Under the pieces are notes generated by a model that did no database searches, was not told the DNA's origin, and saw nothing but the letters and a program-made list of their open reading frames with translations. 64,000 bases of DNA from JBEDUK01 sp963781595 (GTDB lineage: Bacteria; Actinomycetota; UBA4738), in NCBI GenBank assembly GCA_963781595.1, contig CAWAGG010000001.1:957145-1021144 (forward strand), written 5' to 3'. Numbering within the stretch: the first letter of the stretch is position 1; each line of letters begins with the position of its first letter. This document shows, piece after piece, positions 8,764-16,964 of the stretch. The position numbers were made by a program, and so were the translations under genes.

Positions 8764-9225
8764 ATGAGATCCCTGGTGATCTACGACGCTCGGTACGAGA
8801 ACAGCGAACGTGCGGCCCGCGCGATCGCCGAGGGCTTGAACGAGCGGGGCCAGGCGACCGCGGTCGCGCTCGGTCGTCTGCATCACGGCGACGTAGAGGC
8901 GGCGCAGCTGGTGGTGCTCGGGACGCCGAACCGCGCCCGTCGCCTGCCCCAGCCGATGCGCAAGTTCCTGCACCGCGCCGACGACGCCACGTGGTTCGCG
9001 CGGCCCGTCGCGGTCTTCGAGACGCGCGTGCCCGGCGACGCGAAGCGGACGGCGGCGACCACGCTGTCAGCGAGGCTCCGCGATCTGGGCGCGCTGATCG
9101 TGGTTCCCCCCGAGAGCTTCTTCGTGACCACGACGAGCGGCCCGCTGGCCGAGGGCGAGCTCGCGCGGGCGAGGGTGTGGGGCCGCCAGCTCCACCTGGG
9201 TGACCGGGTCGCCACGGAGGAATGA
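8764..9225 (+). CDS. Flavodoxin-like protein
   Basis: A 153-residue flavodoxin-fold protein opening with LVIYDARYENSERAARAIAEGL, the phosphate-binding loop region in which the usual T-x-T-x-N-T is replaced by D-A-R-Y-E-N-S. The middle has the strand-turn VVLGTPNRAR and TWFARPVAVFETRV. An FMN-binding electron carrier or quinone reductase is likely, though the altered loop could mean weak or no flavin binding. The ATG at 8764 follows GAGGAGG. The next small gene starts 17 bp after the stop, with an AGGAATGAGCGGGAGG site overlapping the end, so the two are probably cotranscribed. Confidence 0.75.
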   Translation: MRSLVIYDARYENSERAARAIAEGLNERGQATAVALGRLHHGDVEAAQLVVLGTPNRARRLPQPMRKFLHRADDATWFARPVAVFETRVPGDAKRTAATTLSARLRDLGALIVVPPESFFVTTTSGPLAEGELARARVWGRQLHLGDRVATEE

Positions 9226-9242
9226 GCGGGAGGCGAAGCCCT

Positions 9243-9503
9243 ATGTGGTACCTGGTCCAGGGTCAGGTCGACGATCTCACACGGGACGAGCTCGAACGGA
9301 TCGGGCGTGACGCGCAGCGGTTCTTCGGCGACCCCGGCTACCGGATCCTGGCGAACGTCACGACCGGGCGGATGGCGGGGTTCTTCGAGGCGGAGCGCGC
9401 CGACGTCGTCGAGCAGTGGCTCGCGCGGCACGGGGCCACGATCGAGTCGCTGACGGCGTTCGACGCCGAAGCCCAAGCGGGGCACGTCTACGCTTGGGCG
9501 TGA
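9243..9503 (+). CDS. Small conserved protein, unknown
   Basis: 86 residues (MWYLVQGQVDDL...), a compact alternating strand/helix pattern that looks like a ferredoxin-like dimeric barrel. I prefer the ATG at 9243, with GGGAGG before it, over an in-frame ATG at 9222 that overlaps the stop of the flavodoxin-like gene. No catalytic motif is visible. Likely in one unit with the flavodoxin-like gene. Function unknown. Confidence 0.6.
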   Translation: MWYLVQGQVDDLTRDELERIGRDAQRFFGDPGYRILANVTTGRMAGFFEAERADVVEQWLARHGATIESLTAFDAEAQAGHVYAWA

Positions 9504-9504
9504 T

Positions 9505-9526
9505 CGGCCGGCGTGACCGCCGGCCG
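9505..9526. terminator. Strong hairpin between convergent genes
   Basis: CGGCCGGCG-TGAC-CGCCGGCCG: perfect 9-bp GC arms with a 4-nt loop, starting two bases after the stop of the 86-residue gene and ending 12 bp before the stop of the convergent oxidoreductase gene. No U-tract, as is common in GC-rich bacteria. Probably a bidirectional terminator. Confidence 0.7.
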
Positions 9527-9537
9527 GGATGCGACGC

Positions 9538-10713
9538 CTACAGCACCGCCCGCTCGACGATCAGGTCGCCTTCCGCGAACCGCGACGGCCGCAGGGGGTC
9601 CAGGTCGAACGTCTCGCAGCGCCCGAGCGTGATCAGCTCGGCGACCGCCCGACCCGCCGCGGGCGCGTGCATCACCCCGTGTCCCCCGAAGCCGACCGCG
9701 AGCACGAACCCGGGCACGCCCGGCGCCTCGCCGACGATCGCGTGGTGGTCCGGCGTCTCCGGGTAGAGCCCCGCGTAACACTGGTCGTCGTCGAGCGGGC
9801 AGCCTTCGAGGAAGGGGAACCGGTTCCCGATCCGTTCGGCCAGCGCCTCCAGGAACCGCGGATCGAACGACGTGTCCCGGGTCGGCGGGTCGTTCGGATC
9901 CGCGTAGTGGACCAGGAACCCGCCGCTCTCGTCGCGGCGCATCAGCACGCCGGTGTCGACGTCGATGCACATCGGGATCAGCTCGCGCGAGCCCGTCGGG
10001 TCGTGGAAGTACGCGGCGTTGCGCCGAACGGGCTCGACGGGGACGTCGACCCCGACCAGCGCCGCGACCTCGCGGGCGTCGGCGCCGGCCGCGTCGACCA
10101 CCCAGTGCGCGCTGATCGCACGCGCGCCGGTGTCGACGCCGAACCCCCCGCCGGCCAGGGGCCGGATCGCGGTGACGTCCGCGTTCGTGTCGACCTCGAC
10201 GCCGGCGTCGCGCGCGTCGGCACGCAGCGCGCTCATCAGCCCATGCGGGTCGAGGAAGCCGTCCCGCGCGTGGAACGTGCCGCCACGGATCCCGTCGGGC
10301 CTGACCATCGGGACCCGCACGAGGATCTCGTCGGGTTCGAGCCACTCGGTCCGCACGTCCAGGGAGCGCTGGAGCTCGGCCGCGTCCTTCAGGTACCGCT
10401 CGCCCCCCCCGGTCCCGGCGATGAACAGGTACCCGAGCTGGCGGAACGAGAGCACGTCGCCGTGCTCGGCGGCCATGCGTTCGAGCTCGCCGATCGAGAA
10501 CTGGGAGAACTCGATGTTCGGCTTCGTCGTGAACTGCGCTCGGAACCCTCCGTTCGCGCGGCTCGAGGACTCCTGCCCGACCGCCCGTTCGCGCTCCAGC
10601 ACGACCACGTCCCCGGCCCCCGCGCGCCCCAGCTCGCGCGCGATCGCGAGGCCGACGACGCCGCCTCCGATGATGACCACATCCGCCGCGTCGACCACGT
10701 CGTCACCCGGCAA
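9538..10713 (-). CDS. FAD-dependent amine/amino-acid oxidoreductase (DAO family)
   Basis: A 391-residue flavoprotein. The Rossmann signature VVIIGGGVVGLAIARELGRAG binds the ADP part of FAD and is followed by the acidic strand end VVVLERE. The later FGGHGVMHAPAAGRAVAELI is the C-terminal FAD-binding element. It resembles sarcosine oxidase/glycine oxidase/D-amino-acid oxidase family members, which take electrons from an amine and give H2O2 or feed a carrier. The start is uncertain: a TTG at 10713, or GTGs at 10698 and 10680 just before the Rossmann strand. It faces the 86-residue gene across a terminator hairpin. Confidence 0.85.
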   Translation of the reverse strand: MPGDDVVDAADVVIIGGGVVGLAIARELGRAGAGDVVVLERERAVGQESSSRANGGFRAQFTTKPNIEFSQFSIGELERMAAEHGDVLSFRQLGYLFIAGTGGGERYLKDAAELQRSLDVRTEWLEPDEILVRVPMVRPDGIRGGTFHARDGFLDPHGLMSALRADARDAGVEVDTNADVTAIRPLAGGGFGVDTGARAISAHWVVDAAGADAREVAALVGVDVPVEPVRRNAAYFHDPTGSRELIPMCIDVDTGVLMRRDESGGFLVHYADPNDPPTRDTSFDPRFLEALAERIGNRFPFLEGCPLDDDQCYAGLYPETPDHHAIVGEAPGVPGFVLAVGFGGHGVMHAPAAGRAVAELITLGRCETFDLDPLRPSRFAEGDLIVERAVL

Positions 10714-10953
10714 CGAGGTCCACGCCTACCCGTGATCGGCCGTCAGCGTCCGGCACACCCGCCCTGGCGCGGTCCACGGTCGGGTCATGGCGACCGACAC
10801 GTCCCGACGACGCATCGTGCGACCCAGCCGCCCCCATACGCTCGACCTCCTCGCTGGGTCCCCAGACCCGACCGTCTCGGGACCCCGGGTTCGGACCTCG
10901 TGCTCGTACCCTCGGAGCCTACGTCCGCGGTCAAGCCGCTCCGGGCGCACGGA

Positions 10954-11382
10954 TCAGCCGGCAGGTTCCAGGATCACCACCGGGATCTGCCTCGGGGTGT
11001 TGCGTTCGTACTCGGCGAAGCCCGGCATGCGCTCCTTCTGCGCGGTCCAGATCCGCTCGCGCTCCTCGCCGTCCGCCACGCGGGCGACCACGTCGACCGT
11101 TTCGATCCCGTGGTCGGTCCCGACCTCGACCTTCGCGCGTGGGTTCGCCACGAGGTTGTGGTACCAGTCGGGGTTCGTCGGCGCGCCGCCCTTCGATGCG
11201 AACACCGCCCACCCGTTCTCGAGCGGCTGCTCCGCGAGCGGGTTCACGCGCTCCGTGCCCGTCTTCGCGCCCGTGTGGTGCAGGAGGAGCAGGGTCGCTC
11301 CCTCGAAGGGCCCACCGACCTTGCCGTCGTTCGCCCGGAACTCGTCGACGATCCGACGGTTCCAGTCCTGGCGATCGCTCAT
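10954..11382 (-). CDS. F420-dependent nitroreductase-type (DDN) protein
   Basis: A 142-residue split-barrel protein of the deazaflavin-dependent nitroreductase family. Diagnostic parts are LLLLHHTGAKTGTERVNPL, NPDWYHNLVANPRAKVEV and the C-terminal YERNTPRQIPVVIL. Family members use F420H2 to reduce quinones or nitro compounds at the membrane. Start at 11382 with GGAGGAAGGAG upstream. Its presence, with the two LLM-class enzymes, is the best evidence that this organism makes F420. Confidence 0.92.
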   Translation of the reverse strand: MSDRQDWNRRIVDEFRANDGKVGGPFEGATLLLLHHTGAKTGTERVNPLAEQPLENGWAVFASKGGAPTNPDWYHNLVANPRAKVEVGTDHGIETVDVVARVADGEERERIWTAQKERMPGFAEYERNTPRQIPVVILEPAG

Positions 11383-11494
11383 CGTTGCCGTCTCCTTCCT
11401 CCGTGCCCCCCTGCGTCCGACGAACCGCGCGGCCCTCGGCGCCTATTCCGAGCGGTGCGGCTCGTCGCGGACTTCCGGCAGGATGGTCACCACG

Positions 11495-12682
11495 ATGGCG
11501 CCTGCGGTCCGGTCCTTCGACGTCGCCGAACGGCGAGCCCGGCTGGTCGTCCGGCATCACGTTTCCCCCGACGCGCACGCCGCAGACGTGGTCGAGGCGG
11601 CCCGCGGCGTCGTCGCCCTCCACGCGACCGACCCGGCGACCGTGTTCCTGTCGCCGCGCGCTCGCGTCCCCGGCCTGACGATCGCCGACGTCGAACGTCC
11701 CCTGTACGAGGACCGAACCCTGGTCCGCGTGCTGGCGATGCGCCGGACGATGTTCGTCATGCCCCTCGACCTGGTGCCCGTCACCCACGCGGCCGTCTCT
11801 CTCGCCCTGGCGCCGCGCGAGCGGAAGCGGCTCCTGGAGATGCTCGCGGGCGCCGGGATCACCGATCGTCCGGAGGCCTGGCTGAAGGACGTCGAACGGT
11901 CGACCCTGCACGCACTGGAGGCCCGCGGCGAGGCGACCGCCGCGGAGCTCGGCCAGGACGAACCGCGCCTGAAGATCCAGATCCCGATGGCCGTGGGCAA
12001 GAGCTACGAGACGAAGGTGGGGGTATCGACACGGCTGCTGTTCCTGCTGGCTGCCGAGGGCCGCGTCGTCCGCGGCCGCCCGCGCGGGTCGTGGATCAGC
12101 AGCCAGTACCGCTGGTCGCGGATCGAACGCTGGCTCCCCGGCGGCCTCGAGCCGATCGCGCCCGCCGTCGCGCGCGCCGAGCTGGCGACCCGCTGGCTGC
12201 GGTCGTTCGGGCCTGGGACGGCGACGGATCTGAAGTGGTGGACCGGGTGGCCGCTCGGACAGACGCGCGAGGCGCTGCGCGATGTCGGCGCGGTCGAGGT
12301 GGCGCTCGACGACGGACCGGGGTTCGCGCTCGCGGACGACCTCGAACCCGTCGAGGCACCGCCGCCGTGTGCGGTGTTCCTCCCGGCCCTCGACGCGACC
12401 GTGATGGGGTGGAACGAACGCCGGTGGTTCCTCGGGGATCACGGGCGAGCGCTGTTCGACACGAACGGGAACGCCGGCCCGACCGTGTGGTGGGGCGGTC
12501 GGGTGGTCGGTGGCTGGAGCCAGCATCCCGACGGTGTGGTCGTGTTTCGGCTCATGGACGACGTCGGCTCGAAGGCTGGCGCCGCGATCGGTCGAGAGGC
12601 CGAGCGAGTGAACGCGTGGCTTGCCGGGGTCCGGGTGACCCCGCGGTTCCGAACGCCCGTCGAGCGTGAACTGAGCCGCTGA
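11495..12682 (+). CDS. Winged-helix (HTH_42/AlkZ-type) protein
   Basis: A 395-residue protein of the winged-helix DNA-binding family that includes the DNA glycosylases AlkZ/AlkX. Features are the DVVEAARGVVALHATDPATVFLSPRAR opening, the RTMFVMP strand and the FLPALDATVMGW segment. Some members unhook interstrand crosslinks or remove bulky adducts; a glycosylase role here is inference. The ATG at 11495 or an in-frame ATG at 11483 could be the start. A divergent paralogue lies at 14831-15934. Confidence 0.75.
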   Translation: MAPAVRSFDVAERRARLVVRHHVSPDAHAADVVEAARGVVALHATDPATVFLSPRARVPGLTIADVERPLYEDRTLVRVLAMRRTMFVMPLDLVPVTHAAVSLALAPRERKRLLEMLAGAGITDRPEAWLKDVERSTLHALEARGEATAAELGQDEPRLKIQIPMAVGKSYETKVGVSTRLLFLLAAEGRVVRGRPRGSWISSQYRWSRIERWLPGGLEPIAPAVARAELATRWLRSFGPGTATDLKWWTGWPLGQTREALRDVGAVEVALDDGPGFALADDLEPVEAPPPCAVFLPALDATVMGWNERRWFLGDHGRALFDTNGNAGPTVWWGGRVVGGWSQHPDGVVVFRLMDDVGSKAGAAIGREAERVNAWLAGVRVTPRFRTPVERELSR

Positions 12683-12707
12683 CGCGACTCGATCCCGCGG
12701 GGTCGCG
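12683..12707. terminator. Possible bidirectional terminator
   Basis: CGCGAC and GTCGCG form an inverted repeat around a GC-rich 13-base centre that itself contains CCCGCGGG. It begins directly after the stop of the AlkZ-like gene and ends 9 bp before the stop of the convergent hydrolase. No U-run. Confidence 0.35.
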
Positions 12708-12716
12708 CGCCGCGGA

Positions 12717-13664
12717 TCAGGCGAGCGTCGCGGAGACGCGGGCACCGACCTCGACGATCGTCGGCGCGGCAGCGTCCAGGTACCGGCCCATCGAGGCGAA
12801 CCCGTGCACCATGCCGTCGACCCGCATCACCGTCGCGGGAACGCCGGAAGCGCTGAGACGTTGGCCATACGCTTCGGCCTCGTCGCGGAGCACGTCGTTC
12901 TCCGCGGTGACGATCAGCGCGGGCGGCAAACCACTGAGGTCGCCCGCCCGTGCCGGCGCGGCGAGCGGGTTCGACGCGGCGTCGGGGCTCGAACCCAGGT
13001 AGTGCTCCCAGTACCAGGTCATCTCGTCCCTCGACAGGAACGGGTCGTCGACGAACGCCCCGTACGACGTTGACGACATCGACGGGTCTAGCACCGGATA
13101 CAGGAGCACCTGCAACCGGATCGGAGGGCCGCCTCCGTCGCGAGCGCGCAGGCACGCCGCCGCGGCGAGGTTCGCGCCCGAGCTCTCGCCGGCGACCGCC
13201 ATCCGTGCGGGATCGGATCCGAGGTCCGCCGCCTCGCCGTGCAGCCACCGAAGCGCCGCCATGCAGTCGTCGAGCCCCGCGGGGAACGGGTGCTCGGGCG
13301 CGAGCCGGTACTCGACGCTCGCCACGATCGCGCCGGAGGCGTTCGCGAGCGCACGACACATCGGATCGTCCGTCTCGATCGAGCCGAACACCCACCCGCC
13401 GCCGTGGAGGTACACGAGCATCGCCGGCGGGCGTTCGTCTTCGCCTGCCGTGCGGGGCCGGTAGAGACGGATCGGGACGTCGCCCGCCGGGCCAGGGGCG
13501 CTGTGATCTTCGACGCGTTCGACCTCCTCGGGGTCCGGCGAGATCGAGGCGAACAGCTCCGCGAAGTTGCGCCGCGCCTCGGGGAGGGGCAGGCTCATGC
13601 TCGACGGGCGTCCGGCGGCGACGAGCGCCTCGAGCAGGACCTGGACCTGGGGGTCGACGGCCAC
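12717..13664 (-). CDS. Alpha/beta hydrolase, HSL (hormone-sensitive-lipase) type
   Basis: About 315 residues from a GTG at 13664 (VAVDPQVQVLLEALVAAG, a typical N-terminal cap helix); an ATG at 13598 is the alternative. The oxyanion motif HGGGW and the nucleophile motif GESSGANLA (GxSxG) identify the bacterial HSL/family IV esterases. The acid is expected in AENDVLRDEA, and the histidine in VDGMVHGFASMG. It hydrolyses short-chain esters; substrate unknown. The 5' end lies 58 bp from the divergent LLM gene. Confidence 0.88.
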   Translation of the reverse strand: MAVDPQVQVLLEALVAAGRPSSMSLPLPEARRNFAELFASISPDPEEVERVEDHSAPGPAGDVPIRLYRPRTAGEDERPPAMLVYLHGGGWVFGSIETDDPMCRALANASGAIVASVEYRLAPEHPFPAGLDDCMAALRWLHGEAADLGSDPARMAVAGESSGANLAAAACLRARDGGGPPIRLQVLLYPVLDPSMSSTSYGAFVDDPFLSRDEMTWYWEHYLGSSPDAASNPLAAPARAGDLSGLPPALIVTAENDVLRDEAEAYGQRLSASGVPATVMRVDGMVHGFASMGRYLDAAAPTIVEVGARVSATLA

Positions 13665-13721
13665 GGCGACGGCATGATGGGCCACGCGGCCCCGCCGTGT
13701 CGAGCGCGACGGAAGGGCACG

Positions 13722-14834
13722 GTGGTGGACGGAACGCACCGAGAGCGGGACGTGACGTTCGGCTGGGTCGCCGCCGCCGCGAGCGAACCCGGCGCCTCGG
13801 ACCTGGAGCTGTACCGGGAGCTGCTGGCCGACTGCGAGCACCACCGCGCGATCGGCTTCGAGGCCGCCTGGGTCCTGGAGCACCATTTCAGCGATTACTT
13901 CCCGACGCCCGATCCGCTCCAGCTGCTCACCTACCTCGCGGCGCGGCATCCGGACATCGCGCTGGGCACGTGCGTGATCGTGACGCCGTGGCACGACGCG
14001 CTCCGGCTGGCGGAGCAGATCGCGACGCTCTCCGTGCTCTCGGACGGGCCGCTGCACCTGGGCCTGGGTCGCGGAACGGCGAAGTTCGAATACGACGCGT
14101 TCGGCCTGGACATGGCCGAGGCGCGGGACCGGTTCGCCGAGACGTGGGAGGTGCTGGACCGCGCGCTCACCGGCGAGCGCTTCACGTACGAGGGCGCCTA
14201 CGTCCGCGTACCGACGCAGATCAGGATCCGGCCCGAACCGCGCCGCGAGCTGATCCGCTTCTACGGCGCGATCGGGAGCCCGGACAGCGCGGCGATCATG
14301 GGCCGGATGGGCCTCCCCCCGATCTGCACGTCGATCGGGAACTTCGAACGCCAGGTCGAGACGCTCCGCTCGTGGCGCGAGGCGGCCGCGGAAGCCGGCC
14401 ACGCCACCGACGGCCTGTCGTTCCCGCTGATGATCAACTGCATCATCGAGGACACCGACGACGAAGCCATCGACCAAGCGAAGCGCGTGATGCCGCGGTT
14501 CATGCGCGCGCAGGTCGAGCACTACACGGTCCATGCGACGGACTGGGCGGGCACTCCCGGCTACGAGGCGTGGCAACGGATCTTCCAGGGCGCCGTCGCG
14601 CGCCAGGACCCGGAGAACATCCCGCCATGGACCGAATGGCAACTGATCGGTTCGCCGGACACGGTCGCGGAGAAGACGCGGATGTTCGTCGACGCGGGGT
14701 TCGACCACGTGATCCTTCACTTCGCAACGCCGGGCGTCGCCCGCGAGGACCGCCACCGGTGGGCGACGCGGTTCGCCCGGGAGGTCGCGCCACGGTTCGT
14801 CTCGCGGCAGGCCACCCGGCCCTCGGGGTCGTGA
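13722..14834 (+). CDS. LLM-class flavin/F420 oxidoreductase
   Basis: A 370-residue luciferase-like monooxygenase-family protein. It has the N-terminal strand VTFGWVAAA, the long insertion typical of the bacterial luciferase-like group (AAWVLEHHFSDYFPTPDPLQLL), then LGTCVIVTPWHDALRLAEQI and LHLGLGRGTAKFEYDAFG. The GTG at 13722 (or 13725) follows GGAAGGG. The stop overlaps the start of the following winged-helix gene by 4 bp (GTGA), so the two are translationally coupled. Substrate unknown. Confidence 0.88.
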   Translation: MVDGTHRERDVTFGWVAAAASEPGASDLELYRELLADCEHHRAIGFEAAWVLEHHFSDYFPTPDPLQLLTYLAARHPDIALGTCVIVTPWHDALRLAEQIATLSVLSDGPLHLGLGRGTAKFEYDAFGLDMAEARDRFAETWEVLDRALTGERFTYEGAYVRVPTQIRIRPEPRRELIRFYGAIGSPDSAAIMGRMGLPPICTSIGNFERQVETLRSWREAAAEAGHATDGLSFPLMINCIIEDTDDEAIDQAKRVMPRFMRAQVEHYTVHATDWAGTPGYEAWQRIFQGAVARQDPENIPPWTEWQLIGSPDTVAEKTRMFVDAGFDHVILHFATPGVAREDRHRWATRFAREVAPRFVSRQATRPSGS

Positions 14835-15934
14835 CCAAGAGCCCGACCGTGCTCGGGCAGCGGGCGCTGAACCGCGCGTTGCTCGAACGCCAGATGCTGC
14901 TCCGCCGGTGGGACCTCCCCGCCCTCGACGCGGTCGAACGGCTCGCCGGCATGCAGGCGCAGGTTCCGCAGGCGCCGTACGTCGGGCTCTGGGCACGGCT
15001 GGACGGCTTCGACCCCCAGAAGCTGTCGAACGCGATCCGCGACCGAGCCGCGGTCCGCGGCCCGCTGATGCGCGCGACCCTGCACCTGGCCAGCGCACGG
15101 GATTACCTGGCAGTGCGGCCGGTGGTCCAGCCGGTTGCCGCGCGCGGGTTCGCCGGGAGCCCGTTCGGCAAGGCCCTCGCGGGTATGGACCTGGACGGCG
15201 TGCTCGCGACGGCGCGGGCGCTGCTGGAGGAGGCGCCCCGGACCACCGCCGAGATGGGAAGGCTCCTGCACGAACGCTGGCCGGAGCGAGCCGCCACGGA
15301 CCTGGCACACGCCGTGCGATACCTCGTGCCGCTCGTCCAGATCCCGCCGCGCGGACTGTGGGGCGCGAGCGGCCGGGCGACGTGGACGACGGCCGAAGCC
15401 TGGCTCGGCGAGCCGCCGGCTGTGGACGGTTCGCCGGACGCGATGATCCTGCGGTACCTGTCCGCGTTCGGCCCGGCCTCGGTGAGGGACGCCCAGGCCT
15501 GGTGCTGGCTGACGCGCCTCCGCGAGGTGGTCGGCCGGCTCCGCCCGCGCCTGCGAACCTTCCGCGACGAGCACGGGGTCGAACTGTTCGACCTCCCCGA
15601 CGCGCCGCGCCCCGACCCGGACACGCCGGCGCCCGTGAGGTTCGTGCCCGAGTTCGACAACCTGTTGCTGTCCCACGCCGACCGCGCGCGCGTGATCGCG
15701 CCCGAGCATCGCGACCGGCTGTTCATGAGAGGGGGCGTGCTGGTCGATGGCTTCGTACGGGCCGCGTGGACGATCGCCCGGGAGCGGCGCGCGGCGACGC
15801 TCTCGATCGAACCGTTCGCGAACATCCGAGGTTCGGACCGAACGGCCGTCGCCGAGGAAGGCGCCCGGCTGCTCGCCTTCGCGGCGCCGGCGGCCCAGTC
15901 GCGCGACGTCCGGTTCGTCGCTCCCGATCGGTAG
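14831..15934 (+). CDS. Winged-helix (HTH_42/AlkZ-type) protein
   Basis: 367 residues from a GTG that overlaps the stop of the preceding oxidoreductase. The opening LGQRALNRALLERQMLLRR and AVERLAGMQAQVPQAPYVGLWARL are classic for this family, as is FVPEFDNLLLSHADR near the C-terminus. Relatives include crosslink-repair DNA glycosylases; the exact activity of this subgroup is not known. It shares the family, but little direct sequence, with 11495-12682. Coupling to an LLM-class enzyme is unusual and has no obvious explanation. Confidence 0.82.
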   Translation: MTKSPTVLGQRALNRALLERQMLLRRWDLPALDAVERLAGMQAQVPQAPYVGLWARLDGFDPQKLSNAIRDRAAVRGPLMRATLHLASARDYLAVRPVVQPVAARGFAGSPFGKALAGMDLDGVLATARALLEEAPRTTAEMGRLLHERWPERAATDLAHAVRYLVPLVQIPPRGLWGASGRATWTTAEAWLGEPPAVDGSPDAMILRYLSAFGPASVRDAQAWCWLTRLREVVGRLRPRLRTFRDEHGVELFDLPDAPRPDPDTPAPVRFVPEFDNLLLSHADRARVIAPEHRDRLFMRGGVLVDGFVRAAWTIARERRAATLSIEPFANIRGSDRTAVAEEGARLLAFAAPAAQSRDVRFVAPDR

Positions 15935-15947
15935 GACGCTCGCCGAC

Positions 15948-16733
15948 CTAGCGGTACCGCGCGGGCAGCTCGGTCGTCCGCGTCGACCCCATCAGCGCCC
16001 CCTGCGCGGCTTCGACCGCGTCCCAGTCGGTCGTATCTGCCACGCCGGGGAGGCTCACCACGACGCCGGCCGCGAGGTCGAGCAGGCTGGCCTCGACCAC
16101 CGCATCCGCCTCCATCCGCGGGACCGCGCTCATGTCGATCCCCTGCCGGCTGTGGAACTCCGAACGAACGATCCCCGGGCAGACGACCTGGAGCCGCACC
16201 CCGTCGTCCCGCACCTCGGCGGCGACGATCTGGGTGAAGGTGACGAGGAACGACTTGCTGGCCGCGTAGACCGCGCGCGCCGGCAGGTGCGGCGCGTCCG
16301 CCGCGCCGCTGAACGCGAGCAGCGACGCGACGTTGACGATCGCTCCGCGCGATCGCGCCCGCATGCCGGGGATCACCGCGTGGGTCAGCAGCATCGGCGC
16401 GAGCACGTTCAGCTGAACGAGCTCGTCCGCCTGCTCGCGTGGGACCTCTGCGAACGGCGCGTAGTGCGCCAGCGCCGCGGCGTTCACGAGCATCCCGACG
16501 GGAAGGCCGGCGAGCTCGGCGCAGAGGCCGTCGAGCCGGTCGCGTCGCGCGAGGTCCGCGTCGACCGCCTTCGCCGCGACCCCGTGCGAGGCCTCCAGGC
16601 GTTCGGCGGTCTCCTGGAGCAGATCGGGGCGGCGCGCCACGAGCATCACGTCCCAGCCATCGCGGGCGAACCGCTCCGCGTACGCCAGGCCGATCCCGGA
16701 GGACGCGCCGGTCACGACCGCGAGCTCACCCAT
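15948..16733 (-). CDS. Short-chain dehydrogenase/reductase
   Basis: 261 residues. The NAD(P) motif TGASSGIG sits near the N-terminus, with MLVARR at the end of strand 2 (a basic residue favouring NADP), NVASLL supplying the catalytic serine and YAASK the Tyr/Lys pair. It fits the 'classical' DltE-like SDRs. The start at 16733 follows GGGAGGTGG. It converges on the AlkZ-like gene with a 13-bp gap. Substrate unknown; reduction of a ketone or aldehyde is the family norm. Confidence 0.9.
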   Translation of the reverse strand: MGELAVVTGASSGIGLAYAERFARDGWDVMLVARRPDLLQETAERLEASHGVAAKAVDADLARRDRLDGLCAELAGLPVGMLVNAAALAHYAPFAEVPREQADELVQLNVLAPMLLTHAVIPGMRARSRGAIVNVASLLAFSGAADAPHLPARAVYAASKSFLVTFTQIVAAEVRDDGVRLQVVCPGIVRSEFHSRQGIDMSAVPRMEADAVVEASLLDLAAGVVVSLPGVADTTDWDAVEAAQGALMGSTRTTELPARYR

Positions 16734-16964
16734 CGGTCCACCTCCCATATCGAGCCGCCGGACGGCCCCGCTTCGGATCCGTCGGCCGTCATCGTGGCAG
16801 CGGTTCGGCCACGACGACACGCGCGCGAAGGTCCTGGCGCCGGCGAGGCCGACGGCCCGGGCCGGGGAGCTGCGGCGGTTCCACACTCGCTCCGCGTGGC
16901 GGGTACGGGCGGGCCCGTGAACGGCCACGGTCGGAGCGTCACGGCCTGAAGGAGGTGAGCTCCG

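Noticed and set aside
9529..12669. Very long open frame, over 1000 codons, opposite real genes
   Set aside because: Residues are repetitive Arg/Pro/Gly-rich shadows of the oxidoreductase, DDN and AlkZ-like genes; typical of GC-rich DNA.
12950..14826. Long forward open frame running through the hydrolase and LLM genes
   Set aside because: Only the part from 14831 has family similarity; the rest is out-of-frame translation of the other genes.
16734..16964. Riboswitch or small RNA upstream of the kelch gene
   Set aside because: No conserved motif recognised; only the strong AAGGAGGTGA ribosome site is clear.
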